64,000 bases of DNA from Puniceibacterium antarcticum (GCF_002760615.1 NZ_AWWI01000182.1:155557-219556); one strand, 5' to 3'; counted from the first letter of the stretch, positions 1 to 9,411 are shown. The notes: generated by a model from the letters alone, not told the origin. A program made the numbers and translations.

Positions 1-150
1 GGAAAAGGCGGCGATCTGCGGCGCGAACAGCCGCGCATCACACATCATGTCGGGCAACAGGACCAGAGGCTCCTTCACCGGTGCATCCCGCAACTCTGCC
101 CACACGCCAGAAAGACGTTCGGGCGAACGTCCTGCGGGGACAGGCCGCAT
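1..150 (-). CDS. alpha/beta-hydrolase, N-terminal part (cut by window edge)
   Basis: The minus strand is open from about 150 to the left edge and encodes a typical hydrolase N-terminus: the segment LVLLPDMMCDARLF followed by APQIAAF matches the first strand and oxyanion-loop region of alpha/beta-hydrolase fold enzymes. The nucleophile elbow and the rest of the triad would lie outside the window. The start is uncertain: an ATG at 150 or a GTG at 78, the latter giving the shorter N-terminus usual for the family. The substrate cannot be deduced. It lies downstream of the SnoaL-like gene on the same strand across about 215 bp. Confidence 0.5.
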   Translation of the reverse strand, partial: MRPVPAGRSPERLSGVWAELRDAPVKEPLVLLPDMMCDARLFAPQIAAFS

Positions 151-364
151 CGCGGCGCTGTGCAGTGCTTGGTCATGGGCGCGCTCCTGATCCCGGGTTA
201 TGCCCGGTGTTTGCGCAACCCTAACAAAGATCGCGGCAATGGAAAGCGCGTCTGGCCGATTATGTGCGGATCAGCCCGTCAAAACGGCCCCGCTCCCGCA
301 ACGCCTGCGGGGTGAGCGGCCTCTTGGACATCCGCGCCATCGCGGCGGCGCACCGCAAGCGACC

Positions 365-1330
365 TCATCCCCCCTGATGCTGCAGGATCTGGGTCCAGAT
401 CGCCACCTCGTCCAGCAGGCTCCATTCCCGCCGCAGCCCCCAGGGGCCGAACTCCGCATGGCTCATACCCATCACATGCACATGGGCGCCGCTCGGCCGC
501 CCGAAACGGCCCCAGCCGTCATGCGCCCCGCTCAGCGACCAGCGCAGTGCGGCGCGCGGCGGCATATGCGGCGCCTCCAGCCCGATCTGGTGATGCACCT
601 CAAATATGGCAGACGGGAACGATGCCCGCAGCCCCAGCCAGAACACCTCGGCCTCTTCAAAGCCATGGCCGGACAGGCCGCCGGAATAGTTCAGATGGCA
701 GGCCCGGTCATACTGGTCCGCGATCACGGAAAAATCACCCGACATGATCCGCCCCAGAATATCGGCAAAGGCCGCACCCCACTGGTTCTTGTTGCCCCCG
801 CCGGTGTAGGGTCCCGTCACATCCACCTCGGGGCGGAAGGGCTGGGTTTCCGGGTCCAGCGCCGCCAGCTGCCCCTGTGCCCAATCGCGGGGGGTCGTGC
901 CCAGCTGCGTGCAGACCGCCGCGCGGTCGGTCACCCGCCAGATATCGCTGATCAAATTGGATTTGGCATAAATTTCAGAGATTTCACGATACTGCAGCTT
1001 CTGCCCTGCCGGGGCTGCAAACGCCCCCATCCCGCCATATTGCGCCACCACCAGCGCGCGATGTGACCCCAGCATGCCGACCTTTTCATTGCCGCACCAG
1101 ATCACATCCTCGCCCAACACCCGCCGGTCGGGAAAGGCAAAATGCTGCGCCACCAGCTCGCCCGCAACCGCCGCCGTGCCAGAAAGGATCCCCGCCGGGC
1201 TGCGCTGGATTACCTCTGGGTGGCAATAATGGCTTAACCGTTGACCAAGCCCGCGCCGTTCCCAGATTTCTTCCGTGGTGCCCAGCACGTAATCGGGGAA
1301 GTCCCGGAATTTCCGGTCAAAATTCTGCAC
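365..1330 (-). CDS. SnoaL-like / ester cyclase family protein
   Basis: A protein of about 320 residues with two related halves resembling the SnoaL-like/NTF2 fold, a cone-shaped alpha+beta barrel that binds small hydrophobic molecules. The C-terminal half contains HVHVMGMSHAEFGPWGLRR, a typical barrel-closing strand of this group. The reading frame is open up to an ATG at 1402, but that start has no ribosome-binding site. The GTG at 1330 is preceded by AAGGG eight bases upstream and begins just before the conserved FDRKFRDFPDYVLG segment, so it is preferred. Function is unknown; such proteins are often annotated as polyketide cyclases without biochemical support. There is no clear operon partner. 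Confidence 0.6.
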   Translation of the reverse strand: MQNFDRKFRDFPDYVLGTTEEIWERRGLGQRLSHYCHPEVIQRSPAGILSGTAAVAGELVAQHFAFPDRRVLGEDVIWCGNEKVGMLGSHRALVVAQYGGMGAFAAPAGQKLQYREISEIYAKSNLISDIWRVTDRAAVCTQLGTTPRDWAQGQLAALDPETQPFRPEVDVTGPYTGGGNKNQWGAAFADILGRIMSGDFSVIADQYDRACHLNYSGGLSGHGFEEAEVFWLGLRASFPSAIFEVHHQIGLEAPHMPPRAALRWSLSGAHDGWGRFGRPSGAHVHVMGMSHAEFGPWGLRREWSLLDEVAIWTQILQHQGG

Positions 1331-1468
1331 TGCCCGCACCCTTGTCCTGGCCGAAATCGTACCGGCCACAACACAGGACCGACCCGGCCCATAACCCGCC
1401 ATTAAGGTTGATTAAGGGTTAAAACGGCTCAGGAAACTGTCACCTTGCCCAACCAAAGGCAGGCGCGC

Positions 1469-1894
1469 TCAGTGCCCTTCCCAGCGAAACCGTCCATCCT
1501 CGGCCAGAGGCGAGGCAGGATTCCAGGCCACTTCCCAGATATGCCCTTCGGGATCGGCAAAATACCCGATATGCCCGCCCCAGAACACGTCATGCGCCGG
1601 TTTCAGGATCTCGGCCCCCGCCGCCTCTGCCCGCTGCAGCAGCACAGACACATCATCACGCTGGCGCACATTGTGGCTGTAGGTCGCCGCGCCAGTGCCC
1701 AGCCGGTCAACCGGCACGCCCATATCCCGGGCCAGATCCGCCAGCGGATAGAGGCTGAGGGTTTGGCCGATCAGGTCATAGACCCTGATGGCATCTGACG
1801 TTTCGACCTGTTTCCAGCCCAGCGCGTCATAAAACGCCGCTGCGCGTGCCACATCCCGCACGCCGAGTGTGATCAGACTGATCCGTTGTTCCAT
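1469..1894 (-). CDS. VOC (glyoxalase/bleomycin-resistance) family protein
   Basis: 141 residues with the two beta-alpha-beta-beta-beta modules of the vicinal oxygen chelate superfamily. The N-terminal module starts with ISLITLGVRDVARAAAFYDALGW and the C-terminal one contains GHIGYFADPEGHIWEVAWNP, whose DPEGH...E is the usual metal-side signature. The ATG at 1894 follows GGAGGG at ideal spacing. These are small cytosolic metal-dependent enzymes or binding proteins; the substrate is not predictable from sequence. The gene stands alone between the SnoaL-like and ABHD10-like genes, all on the minus strand. Confidence 0.8.
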   Translation of the reverse strand: MEQRISLITLGVRDVARAAAFYDALGWKQVETSDAIRVYDLIGQTLSLYPLADLARDMGVPVDRLGTGAATYSHNVRQRDDVSVLLQRAEAAGAEILKPAHDVFWGGHIGYFADPEGHIWEVAWNPASPLAEDGRFRWEGH

Positions 1895-1945
1895 GGCCCC
1901 CTCCTACGATTTGCAAATATGCGCCTTTGCAGTTTGCAAAGGACT

Positions 1946-2689
1946 TCAAGCGCTGCAAACCTCGTCCACCGCCTGTTCGATCATCCGCAGACAGGCGGGG
2001 TCGGAAAAGCGGTGATCGACGCCTTTCACGAAACTTAGCCGCAGATCATCTGACTCGATATGATCGAGCAAGCGCAGCGCCGTGTCGCGGGTCACGGCGG
2101 TATCCTCGGTCCCCTGCATCAGCCGCACTGCAAAGGGCATCACCAGCGCGCCCCGCAGGACCAGATGATTGCGCCCATCCTCGATCAGGTGGCGGGTGAT
2201 CACATAGGGATCGCCGTAATCAGACGGCAGCGACACCGCGCCGTCATTCATCACGGTTTCACGCTGATCTTCGGTAAAGCTGGCCCAGAACCCGTCTTCG
2301 GTGAAATCCGGCGCCGGGGCGATGCCGACAAAGCCCGCGACGCGGCTCAGCCGCCTGACCAACAGACAGCCGATCCAGCCCCCCATGGAGGAGCCGACCA
2401 GCACCAGCGGCCCCTCCGTCACCGCCTCGATCACCGCCTGCGCATCCGCCGACCAGTCACCGATGCAGCCGTCTTCGAACACACCGTCCGACACCCCATG
2501 TCCGGAATAATCCAGCCGCAGAAAGGCGCGGCCCTGCGCCTGTGCCCAAGCCTCAAGATGTACCGCCTTGGTGCCTTGCATGTCGGATTTGTAGCCCGAC
2601 AGGAACACCACAACGGGGCCGCGTCCGGGGGTGTAGGCATAGGCAAGCCGCCGGCCCGCCGCGCTGTCCAGATAGGTGACCTCTGCCAT
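1946..2689 (-). CDS. alpha/beta-hydrolase, ABHD10-like
   Basis: A 247-residue serine hydrolase with the order of catalytic elements expected of the fold: nucleophile elbow LVGSSMGGW, an acid in MQGTEDTAV and a histidine in GVDHRFS near the C-terminus. Overall similarity is to the ABHD10 group (short acyl-thioesterase/mycophenolic-acid glucuronide esterase-like). The frame continues upstream to 2755, but AAAGGAG directly upstream of the ATG at 2689 identifies the real start. The protein is probably cytosolic because no signal peptide is seen. The MFS permease gene ends 72 bp upstream on the same strand, so the two may be cotranscribed. Substrate unknown. Confidence 0.8.
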   Translation of the reverse strand: MAEVTYLDSAAGRRLAYAYTPGRGPVVVFLSGYKSDMQGTKAVHLEAWAQAQGRAFLRLDYSGHGVSDGVFEDGCIGDWSADAQAVIEAVTEGPLVLVGSSMGGWIGCLLVRRLSRVAGFVGIAPAPDFTEDGFWASFTEDQRETVMNDGAVSLPSDYGDPYVITRHLIEDGRNHLVLRGALVMPFAVRLMQGTEDTAVTRDTALRLLDHIESDDLRLSFVKGVDHRFSDPACLRMIEQAVDEVCSA

Positions 2690-2761
2690 GCTCGCTCCTT
2701 TGTCTTTTGGCGCACCATGCCAACCGGCACAGGCCAAGGCCAGAGCGGGCGGCAAACTTTT

Positions 2762-4006
2762 TCAGCCCTGTTCGACCTCTTTCAACCCCAGCGCCAGCGC
2801 CCCCCCGGCAAGGCTGAGCAGGGCAAACCCCGCCAGCGCCGCCACGGGACCGATAAAGCTGAGGCCGCCGCCGATCAGACCGGTGACCAGCAGCAGCCCG
2901 CCGATCAGCGTATTGGCGAGGGCGGCATAAGACGCGCGGCCATCCTCGGGCGCCATGTCGACCAGATAGATGCCGCGCCCGCTGCGCACCCCCTGATAGG
3001 CGATCATCAGCACAAAAAGGATCACCGGAAGAACCCAGATCGGCCCGGCCCAGCCCGCCAGCGACACCGCGACCGCCAGCGCCATCGCAACCGCCCCGCC
3101 AAAACCCGACAGCGCCAGCACCCGGCGCGACGACTGATCCGACAGCCGTCCCCAGACATAAGAGCTGAGGAAAGCGGCAAGCGATGAGGCCAGCACCATC
3201 GCCCCCAACCCCTGCAACGCACTGTCGCCCGCCAGCAGCACCAGATAGGGCGGCGCCAGCGCGGTCACGGTCAGCAGGCCACGCACAGCCACGAACCGGC
3301 GAAACTGCGCATCCTCGCGGATCGGCGTGAAATCGAGGGTATCCCGCGCGCCGCGCTCTGACGCCTCTTCCTCAAGCCGTGAAAACAGCAGTGCCGCCAG
3401 CAGCCAGAGGCAGGCGGCAAACCCGACCGCCAGCGCCAGCGGCGTCACATCCTGCAACAGCCCCGACATCAGCAACAGCGCAAAGACGATGACCGCCGCC
3501 GAAGACACGGACCCCGCCACCCCCTTGACCGCGCCGCGCCGGGTCTTGGGGATCGTCTTGCCCAGAATGTCCTTGTAGCTGACCGAGCACAGCGCGCGGC
3601 TGACCGCCAGCACCGCAAGTGCGGCGACAATGACACCGCCCGCGATCCAGCCTTGCAGCATCAGCGCGGCCAAAGCGATCACAAACGCCGCCACGCCCTG
3701 CCCCAGACAGCCCAGCACCCAGGCCCATTTGCGATGCTCCAGCGACTGCACCCAGCCCGCCATCAGCATCTGCGGCAGCAGCGCGCCCGCCTCTCGCACC
3801 GGGACCAGCAGGCCGATTAGCACCGCAGGCGCGCCCAGCGCATTCATCAGCCAGCTCAGCACCAGCTTGGGGTCGATCAGCCCGTCGGCCACCTTGGTCA
3901 GGCTCAGCGACACCATGTGTTTGCCACCATTGCGCGCCTCGCGCTGGGTGGCCTGTCCATCATCATCGGTGACGGTTCCGTAAAGATCCTTGCTCAAATC
4001 GGCCAT
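2762..4006 (-). CDS. MFS transporter
   Basis: 414 residues, almost entirely hydrophobic, with about twelve predicted membrane segments separated by short charged loops such as RSALC-type and GRLSDQSSRRVLAL (the latter resembling the MFS loop 8-9 motif). It is an inner-membrane major facilitator permease of unknown substrate. The frame is open further upstream, but the ATG at 4006 is preceded by AAAGGG and the extension is not hydrophobic. The gene diverges from thrS with about 158 bp between starts, and the ABHD10-like hydrolase follows on the same strand. Confidence 0.8.
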   Translation of the reverse strand: MADLSKDLYGTVTDDDGQATQREARNGGKHMVSLSLTKVADGLIDPKLVLSWLMNALGAPAVLIGLLVPVREAGALLPQMLMAGWVQSLEHRKWAWVLGCLGQGVAAFVIALAALMLQGWIAGGVIVAALAVLAVSRALCSVSYKDILGKTIPKTRRGAVKGVAGSVSSAAVIVFALLLMSGLLQDVTPLALAVGFAACLWLLAALLFSRLEEEASERGARDTLDFTPIREDAQFRRFVAVRGLLTVTALAPPYLVLLAGDSALQGLGAMVLASSLAAFLSSYVWGRLSDQSSRRVLALSGFGGAVAMALAVAVSLAGWAGPIWVLPVILFVLMIAYQGVRSGRGIYLVDMAPEDGRASYAALANTLIGGLLLVTGLIGGGLSFIGPVAALAGFALLSLAGGALALGLKEVEQG

Positions 4007-4072
4007 CGGGGCCCTTTCGTTTTGGCTGGCAATTCTGCTTGCTTGAATTTGATCCACGAGAAACGCACGCGC

Positions 4073-4101
4073 TTGACACCCGGTTCCCGCTTTGCCACTT
4101 A
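4073..4101 (+). promoter_or_regulatory. candidate thrS promoter
   Basis: A perfect TTGACA hexamer at 4073-4078 is followed after 17 bp by CACTTA at 4096-4101, a weak -10 match. It lies about 60 bp upstream of the thrS start in the MFS/thrS divergent region. The -35 match is strong and the -10 poor, so this is a candidate only. Confidence 0.4.
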
Positions 4102-4163
4102 GGCCGCACATCATAACCCGCAACCGGGCGTCCCGTAGGCGCCAAACCGACGAGGAGCCTCAG

Positions 4164-6110
4164 ATGGCCCAGATCTCCCTCACCTTTCCCGATGGCAACG
4201 CACGCGACTATGACGCGGGGGTGACCCCTGCTGCCGTTGCGGAAAGCATTTCCAAATCCCTGTCGAAAAAGGCAATCTCGGCCACCGTGAACGGTGCGCA
4301 TTGGGATCTGCAATGGCCCATCGACGCCGATTCCTCGATCGCGATCAACACGCTGGCCGATGCCGCGCCCGCGCTGGAGCTGATCCGTCACGACCTCGCC
4401 CATATCATGGCCCGCGCGGTGCAAGAGCTGTGGCCCGACGTCAAGGTCACCATCGGCCCGGTCATCGCCAACGGCTGGTATTACGATTTCGACCGCGCCG
4501 ATCCCTTCACCCCCGAAGATCTGGGGCTGATAGAGAAAAAGATGCGCGAGATCATCAACAAACGCGATCCCGTCCGCACCGAAGTCTGGGACCGCGACGT
4601 TGCGATCAAGTATTACGAAGACCGGGGCGAGCCCTACAAGGTCGAGCTGATCGGCGCGATTCCGGGCAACGAGGCCCTGCGCATGTACTGGCACGGCGAC
4701 TGGCAGGATTTGTGCCGGGGTCCGCATCTGCAGAACACCGGTCAGGTGCCGGGCGATTCATTCAAGCTGATGTCCGTGGCCGGGGCCTATTGGCGCGGCG
4801 ACAGCAACCGTCAGATGCTGCAGCGGATCTACGGCGTCGCCTTTCAGAACAAGGAAGAGCTCAAGTCCCATCTGAACATGCTGGAAGAGGCTGCCAAACG
4901 CGACCACCGCAAGCTGGGCCGCGAGATGGACCTGTTCCACATGCAGGAAGAGGCCCCCGGTCAGATCTTCTGGCACCCCAACGGCTGGAAGATCTACACC
5001 ACCCTGCAGGATTACATGCGCCGCCAGCAGACCCGCGACGGCTATGTCGAGGTGAACACACCGCAGGTGGTGAACCGCAAGCTGTGGGAAGAAAGCGGGC
5101 ATTGGGAGAACTATCAGGAGCACATGTTCATCGTCGAGGTGGACGAAGAGCATGCTCGCGAAAAGACCATCAACGCGCTCAAGCCGATGAACTGTCCCTG
5201 CCATGTGCAGATCTACAACCACGGCCTGAAGAGCTATCGCGACCTGCCCCTGCGCATGGCCGAATTTGGATCGTGCAACCGCTACGAGCCTTCCGGTGCG
5301 CTGCATGGCATCATGCGGGTGCGCGGATTCACGCAGGATGACGCGCATATCTTCTGCACCATGGACCAGGTCGAGGCGGAGTCGAAGAAATTCATCGACT
5401 TCCTCGCTGGAATATATGCCGATCTCGGGTTTGCGAGCTGGCGGGTTAAATTGTCCACCCGTCCCGAAAAGCGCGTCGGCTCCGAAGAAAGCTGGGACCG
5501 CATGGAAGAGGCTCTGGGCAATGCCTGCCGCGCCGCCGGCCGCGCCTTCGAGATCTTCGAAGGCGAAGGCGCTTTTTATGCGCCCAAGCTGGAATTTGTG
5601 CTGACCGACGCCATCGGGCGCGACTGGCAATGTGGCACGCTGCAACTGGACCCCAACCTGCCCGAACGTCTGGATGCCAACTACATCGGCGCGGACGGCT
5701 CCAAACATCGCCCGATCATGCTGCACCGCGCGGTTCTGGGCAGTTTCGAACGCTTCATCGGGATTCTGATCGAGGAACATGCCGGCAAGCTGCCGTTCTG
5801 GCTTGCCCCGCGTCAGGTGGTTGTCGCATCGATCGTCTCCGATGCGGATGAGTATGTGCACGAGGTCGTCGCCGCCCTGCAAAAGGCAGGCGTGCGGGCC
5901 GAGGCGGACATTCGCAACGAAAAGATCACCTACAAAGTGCGTGAACATTCGGTCGGCAAGGTGCCTGTCATCCTCGCCGTCGGTGCACGCGAGGTTGAGG
6001 AACGCACCCTCACCCTGCGCCGTCTGGGGGAAAAGCAGACCTCTGTCGTGGCGCTGGACGACACTGTTGCCGCCCTTGCCGCCGAGGCCACCGCGCCCGA
6101 TCTGCGCTAA
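4164..6110 (+). CDS. thrS: threonyl-tRNA synthetase
   Basis: 648 residues, the usual length. It charges tRNA-Thr in the cytosol. Visible domains in order: N-terminal TGS domain (about 1-60); editing domain with the HDLAH histidine pair and [12 protein letters not shown]; class II catalytic core from about 240 with the zinc-ligand segment MNCPCH near residue 342, motif 2 around [17 protein letters not shown] and motif 3 around [13 protein letters not shown] near residue 520; and a C-terminal anticodon-binding domain beginning [17 protein letters not shown] upstream fixes the ATG at 4164 rather than the longer open frame from 4092. It is transcribed alone and ends in a strong terminator. Confidence 0.97.
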   Translation: MAQISLTFPDGNARDYDAGVTPAAVAESISKSLSKKAISATVNGAHWDLQWPIDADSSIAINTLADAAPALELIRHDLAHIMARAVQELWPDVKVTIGPVIANGWYYDFDRADPFTPEDLGLIEKKMREIINKRDPVRTEVWDRDVAIKYYEDRGEPYKVELIGAIPGNEALRMYWHGDWQDLCRGPHLQNTGQVPGDSFKLMSVAGAYWRGDSNRQMLQRIYGVAFQNKEELKSHLNMLEEAAKRDHRKLGREMDLFHMQEEAPGQIFWHPNGWKIYTTLQDYMRRQQTRDGYVEVNTPQVVNRKLWEESGHWENYQEHMFIVEVDEEHAREKTINALKPMNCPCHVQIYNHGLKSYRDLPLRMAEFGSCNRYEPSGALHGIMRVRGFTQDDAHIFCTMDQVEAESKKFIDFLAGIYADLGFASWRVKLSTRPEKRVGSEESWDRMEEALGNACRAAGRAFEIFEGEGAFYAPKLEFVLTDAIGRDWQCGTLQLDPNLPERLDANYIGADGSKHRPIMLHRAVLGSFERFIGILIEEHAGKLPFWLAPRQVVVASIVSDADEYVHEVVAALQKAGVRAEADIRNEKITYKVREHSVGKVPVILAVGAREVEERTLTLRRLGEKQTSVVALDDTVAALAAEATAPDLR

Positions 6111-6125
6111 GACCTGAAACCAAAG

Positions 6126-6165
6126 GGGCGCCGCGAACCTGACCTCAGGCGCGGCGCCCTTTTTT
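6126..6165 (+). terminator. rho-independent terminator of thrS
   Basis: A perfect 9-bp stem GGGCGCCGC / GCGGCGCCC with a 16-nt loop is followed by six T residues, 15 bp after the thrS stop codon. Confidence 0.9.
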
Positions 6166-6187
6166 ATGGCGTTTTCAAAGTGGGATG

Positions 6188-6556
6188 TCAGAAATGCGCG
6201 GTGGGCGCGTCCGGCTTGCCCGCCGCCAGCGCCAAAACGCCGCCCAGCCCGGCAAAGGCAATCGGGAACATCGTAAAGACGTTAAAGCCAAAGGCCAGAT
6301 ACATCCCCGCCGCCGACAGCAGCAACAGCACCCCACCCCATAGCGCGCGCGACACTGCCATCGCCCCGCCTGCAATCGCCAGCATCGGCGACAGGATGGA
6401 CACGATGCGCACCAGCTCGGGGTTGTCGAACATGCCGAAACTCTGTTCGATCTCGACAAAATGGCGCGTCAGCTCGGTATAGCCGAACCCGAAGAATCCG
6501 ACGATCATCCCGAACACGCCCGCAATGATGCCCAAGGTTGACGCAGCACCGCGCAT
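6188..6556 (-). CDS. small membrane protein, unknown function
   Basis: 122 residues starting MRGAASTLGIIAGVFGMIVGFFGFG, with about four hydrophobic segments and a short polar region (RHFVEIEQSFGMF) after the first. It is an integral inner-membrane protein, not recognised beyond that. The start at 6556 lies one base after the stop of the ArsC-like gene, showing translational coupling; the longer frame from 6625 overlaps that gene and is unlikely. The gene ends near the thrS terminator, which may also serve it from the opposite side. Confidence 0.65.
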   Translation of the reverse strand: MRGAASTLGIIAGVFGMIVGFFGFGYTELTRHFVEIEQSFGMFDNPELVRIVSILSPMLAIAGGAMAVSRALWGGVLLLLSAAGMYLAFGFNVFTMFPIAFAGLGGVLALAAGKPDAPTAHF

Positions 6557-6557
6557 C

Positions 6558-6878
6558 TCAGCCGCGTCCCTGAAGGGCGCTTTGCACGTCCTTGCCCCAG
6601 CCCAGCCACATCTCGTCGCCGTCAACGATCAGAGGCCGCTTCATCAGGCTTGGATGCGCCTTGAGCAGGTCCAGCGGGGCGCCCGCCCGCTCCTCCATGT
6701 CCAGCCCGCGCCAAGTGGTCGAACGGGTGTTCACCACACCGTCCCCGAACAGCAGCAGCGCACGTTCCAGCACCTCCTGCGGCACGCCCTCGGCGCGCAC
6801 ATCCACAAATTCCACCCCATCCAGCGCCTTGAGCGCCTTGCGGCAGGTGTCACACGTCTTCAAACCGTAAAGGATCAT
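6558..6878 (-). CDS. ArsC/Spx-family thioredoxin-fold protein
   Basis: 106 residues beginning MILYGLKTCDTCRKAL, with a CxxC pair (Cys9, Cys12) at the tip of the thioredoxin-like fold and the conserved SLMKRPLIVDGD segment of the ArsC/YffB/Spx family. In proteobacteria such short forms are usually YffB-like reductases acting with glutathione rather than true arsenate reductases, and no ars genes are nearby. Translationally coupled to the downstream small membrane protein. Confidence 0.75.
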   Translation of the reverse strand: MILYGLKTCDTCRKALKALDGVEFVDVRAEGVPQEVLERALLLFGDGVVNTRSTTWRGLDMEERAGAPLDLLKAHPSLMKRPLIVDGDEMWLGWGKDVQSALQGRG

Positions 6879-6937
6879 GCCCGCTCCTGTATCATCCCGT
6901 CCACTTATTCACAGAGTCTGGCCATTGCGACCCTGTT

Positions 6938-6966
6938 TTGCTTGCTTTTTACATATCCCATGTAAT
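6938..6966 (+). promoter_or_regulatory. candidate cspA promoter
   Basis: TTGCTT at 6938-6943, a 17-bp spacer, then TGTAAT at 6961-6966 (five of six match to TATAAT). It would give a transcript with an untranslated leader of about 130 nt before the cold-shock gene, a length typical of cold-shock mRNAs. Confidence 0.55.
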
Positions 6967-7105
6967 CCTTTTTCTCACGTGGCCCCAAAAGGTCGCCCCA
7001 GGACAGGTATTCTGCGCGCCGCACATACCGCGTTCAGACCCGATGGGGCCGCGCCGAAACCCTGACACTTTCAGGGAAAAGCAAGACATGAAGGAGACAC
7101 GGGAC

Positions 7106-7312
7106 ATGCCGACGGGCACCGTGAAATGGTTCAACACCACTAAAGGGTACGGGTTTATTGCGCCCGATGATGGCGGCAAGGATGTGTTCGTTCATATTTC
7201 AGCCGTGGAACGCTCGGGCCTCACCGGGCTTGCCGACAACCAGAAAGTCCGGTTCGAAATGCGCGAAGGCCGCGACGGTCGGGAAATGGCCGCGGATCTG
7301 ACCTTGCTCTGA
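7106..7312 (+). CDS. cspA: cold-shock domain protein
   Basis: A 68-residue single cold-shock domain that binds single-stranded RNA and DNA. Both motifs are present: KGYGFIAP (RNP1-like) and DVFVHIS (RNP2). The ATG at 7106 has AAGGAG nine bases upstream; the long open frame from 6938 is leader sequence. The gene is monocistronic, with a hairpin downstream before convergent metR. Such proteins act as RNA chaperones, induced by cold or expressed constitutively; the family name cannot tell which applies here. Confidence 0.92.
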   Translation: MPTGTVKWFNTTKGYGFIAPDDGGKDVFVHISAVERSGLTGLADNQKVRFEMREGRDGREMAADLTLL

Positions 7313-7335
7313 TCCCCACCCCAAACTCTGCAACA

Positions 7336-7365
7336 GATGGCCGGGACTGCGCCGGACCGGCCATC
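7336..7365. terminator. hairpin between cspA and metR
   Basis: A perfect 9-bp inverted repeat GATGGCCGG / CCGGCCATC with a 12-nt loop sits between the convergent cspA and metR. There is no immediate T-run; the sequence CCTTTT comes 13 bases later. It may act as a weak bidirectional terminator. Confidence 0.45.
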
Positions 7366-7397
7366 GGTGCCCCACCATCCTTTTCGGGCTGACCGCT

Positions 7398-8303
7398 TCA
7401 AGCCATCTGCAGCTTCACCGCTTCGGTGCGGGCATGGCCGATCAGATCACGCACAAACGGTTTGTCCACATCGGCACTGCGCGTTGCCGCATACAACCGG
7501 CGGGTGATTCCCGTCTTGGTCAGGGGCCGTGTCACGTAGTCCGAATTGTACTTGACCTCGCGCACCACCCAGTCGGGCAACACCGCCACCCCCCTGTTGC
7601 TGGCCACCAGCAACAGGATCACCGCCGTCAGCTCGACCTGCCGGATCGCGGCGGGCTCCACCTTGGCGGGGGTCAGCAACTGGCTGAACACATCCAGCCG
7701 CGAGCGTTCCACCGGATAGGTGATCAGCGTCTGACCGCGAAAATCCTGCGCCTCGACAAACGGCTTCTGCGCCAGCGGATGCACCGAGGCCGCAACAAAG
7801 ACGGCCTTGTAATCAAACAGCTCGGTAAAGGTGACGCCCGGGATCGTCTCGGGATCAGAGGACACCACAAGATCCACCTCTTCCTTCAACAGGGCGGGCA
7901 GCGCGTCAAAGGCCAGCCCGGGGCGGATGTCCACATCCACATCCGGCCAGATCTTGCGAAACGCCTCAAGCACCGGGAACAGCCATTCAAAACAGGCGTG
8001 GCATTCAATGGCGATGTGCATGCGCCCCGTCGATCCGGCCCGCAGCCCGCTGAATTCATCCTGCAGCGCCTCGACCTGCGGCAGCACCTGTTCCGCCAGC
8101 CGCAACAGCCGCATCCCCGCCGCCGACAGGGTCATCGGCTTGGAGCGGCGCACAAACAGCTCGACCCCCGCCTGATCCTCCAGCCCCTTGATCTGATGGC
8201 TCAGCGCGCTTTGTGTGATGTTCAGCTGATCGGCGGCCTTGGCCACGCCGCCGGCCTCATAAATCGCCTTGATCGTGCGCAGATGCCGGAATTCGATATG
8301 CAT
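7398..8303 (-). CDS. metR: LysR-type regulator MetR
   Basis: 301 residues: an N-terminal winged helix-turn-helix (residues 1-60, LTITQSALSHQIKGLE-like segment) and a LysR substrate-binding domain. Its divergent position against metF and its overall pattern (IECHACFEWLFPVLEAFR, GVAVLPDWVVREV) identify it as MetR, the homocysteine-responsive activator of methionine biosynthesis genes. The ATG at 8303 is the conserved MHIEFRHLRTIKAI start; the open frame upstream to 8423 is not conserved-looking. A MetR-like palindrome lies in the intergenic region. Confidence 0.88.
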   Translation of the reverse strand: MHIEFRHLRTIKAIYEAGGVAKAADQLNITQSALSHQIKGLEDQAGVELFVRRSKPMTLSAAGMRLLRLAEQVLPQVEALQDEFSGLRAGSTGRMHIAIECHACFEWLFPVLEAFRKIWPDVDVDIRPGLAFDALPALLKEEVDLVVSSDPETIPGVTFTELFDYKAVFVAASVHPLAQKPFVEAQDFRGQTLITYPVERSRLDVFSQLLTPAKVEPAAIRQVELTAVILLLVASNRGVAVLPDWVVREVKYNSDYVTRPLTKTGITRRLYAATRSADVDKPFVRDLIGHARTEAVKLQMA

Positions 8304-8440
8304 GATAGCGTCCCGCCTTTTACCAAAACACACGCATCGCTTTTCACGCCAGAGGCGCAGCCGACTGGCAGAGAACACGCGAGTCACGTTGAAGGCAGGA
8401 CGTTTTAAGCATGTCCGCCTCATGTTGTTGATGAGTTATA

Positions 8441-8453
8441 TGAGTTTGTCTCA
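8441..8453. promoter_or_regulatory. candidate MetR operator
   Basis: TGAG-N5-CTCA, a 13-bp palindrome with the architecture of the MetR site TGAA-N5-TTCA, lies 49 bp upstream of metF and 137 bp from metR. A further TGAG half-site lies 9 bp to its left, at 8432. Confidence 0.5.
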
Positions 8454-8502
8454 CAATGGCCAATATGCGACAAGACGTGAAATCGAACACAAGGACCACC
8501 CC

Positions 8503-9369
8503 ATGACCCGCCCCGAGATTTCCTTTGAATTCTTCCCGCCCAAGAATATCGAAGCCACATTCCGCCTCTGGGACACCGTGCAGGTTCTGGCCCCGCTGGC
8601 CCCACGATTCGTCTCCGTCACCTATGGCGCGGGCGGCACCACCCGCGATCTGACCCGCGATGTCGTCTCGACCCTGCACAAACATTCCGGCCTGCGCACC
8701 GCCGCGCACCTGACCTGCGTCGATGCCACCCGCGCAGAAACCCTGCAGATCGCGCGCGACTTTGCTGCCGCCGGTGTCACGGACATCGTCGCCCTGCGCG
8801 GCGACCCGCCCAAGGGCGCAAACGGCTTCGTGCCCCACCCCGAGGGGTTTCACAGTTCGGTTGAGCTGATCGAGGCGCTGAAGGAAACCGGTGATTTCAC
8901 CATCCGTGTCGGCGCCTATCCCGACAAACACCCCGAAGCGCCCAGCGCCACCGCCGATGTGGACTATCTCAAGCGCAAGCTCGACGCCGGCGCGGACGAG
9001 GCGCTGACCCAGTTCTTTTTCGAGGCAGAGACGTTCTTTCGCTTTCGCGATGCCTGCGTGAAGGCCGGGATCGACAAGCCGATCGTGCCGGGGATCTTTC
9101 CGGTCGAAAACTGGAAAGGCGCGCGCCGCTTTGCCGAAGGCTGCGGCACCCATATCCCCGACTGGGTGATCGACGCGTTCGAAACCGCCACGCGCGACGG
9201 CAGTCAGGATCTGCTCGCCACAGCCATGTGCACCGAGCTTTGTTCGGAACTGATCGAGGGCGGTGTGGACAAGCTGCATTTCTACACGCTTAACCGCCCG
9301 GAACTGACCCGCGATGTCTGTTTCGCCCTGGGCGTGACACCCGAGGCAAAGCTGGAAAACGTCGCCTGA
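8503..9369 (+). CDS. metF: methylenetetrahydrofolate reductase
   Basis: 288 residues. It reduces 5,10-methylene-THF to 5-methyl-THF, the methyl donor for methionine synthesis, using FAD in a TIM barrel. Conserved elements include ISFEFFPPK at the start, VTYGAGGTTRD, IVALRGDPP and the FFFEAETFFRF segment. The ATG at 8503 has AAGGA upstream. Divergent from metR, which probably activates it through the palindrome between them. It is followed by paired AT-rich palindromes rather than by another gene. Confidence 0.95.
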   Translation: MTRPEISFEFFPPKNIEATFRLWDTVQVLAPLAPRFVSVTYGAGGTTRDLTRDVVSTLHKHSGLRTAAHLTCVDATRAETLQIARDFAAAGVTDIVALRGDPPKGANGFVPHPEGFHSSVELIEALKETGDFTIRVGAYPDKHPEAPSATADVDYLKRKLDAGADEALTQFFFEAETFFRFRDACVKAGIDKPIVPGIFPVENWKGARRFAEGCGTHIPDWVIDAFETATRDGSQDLLATAMCTELCSELIEGGVDKLHFYTLNRPELTRDVCFALGVTPEAKLENVA

Positions 9370-9411
9370 AGTCAGTGTGACGCAACACGCTCTGACGGTG
9401 GCGCCGGGGCC

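Noticed and set aside
4758..5948. A 396-codon minus-strand frame inside thrS
   Set aside because: It is entirely antisense to the catalytic core of threonyl-tRNA synthetase and has no start signal.
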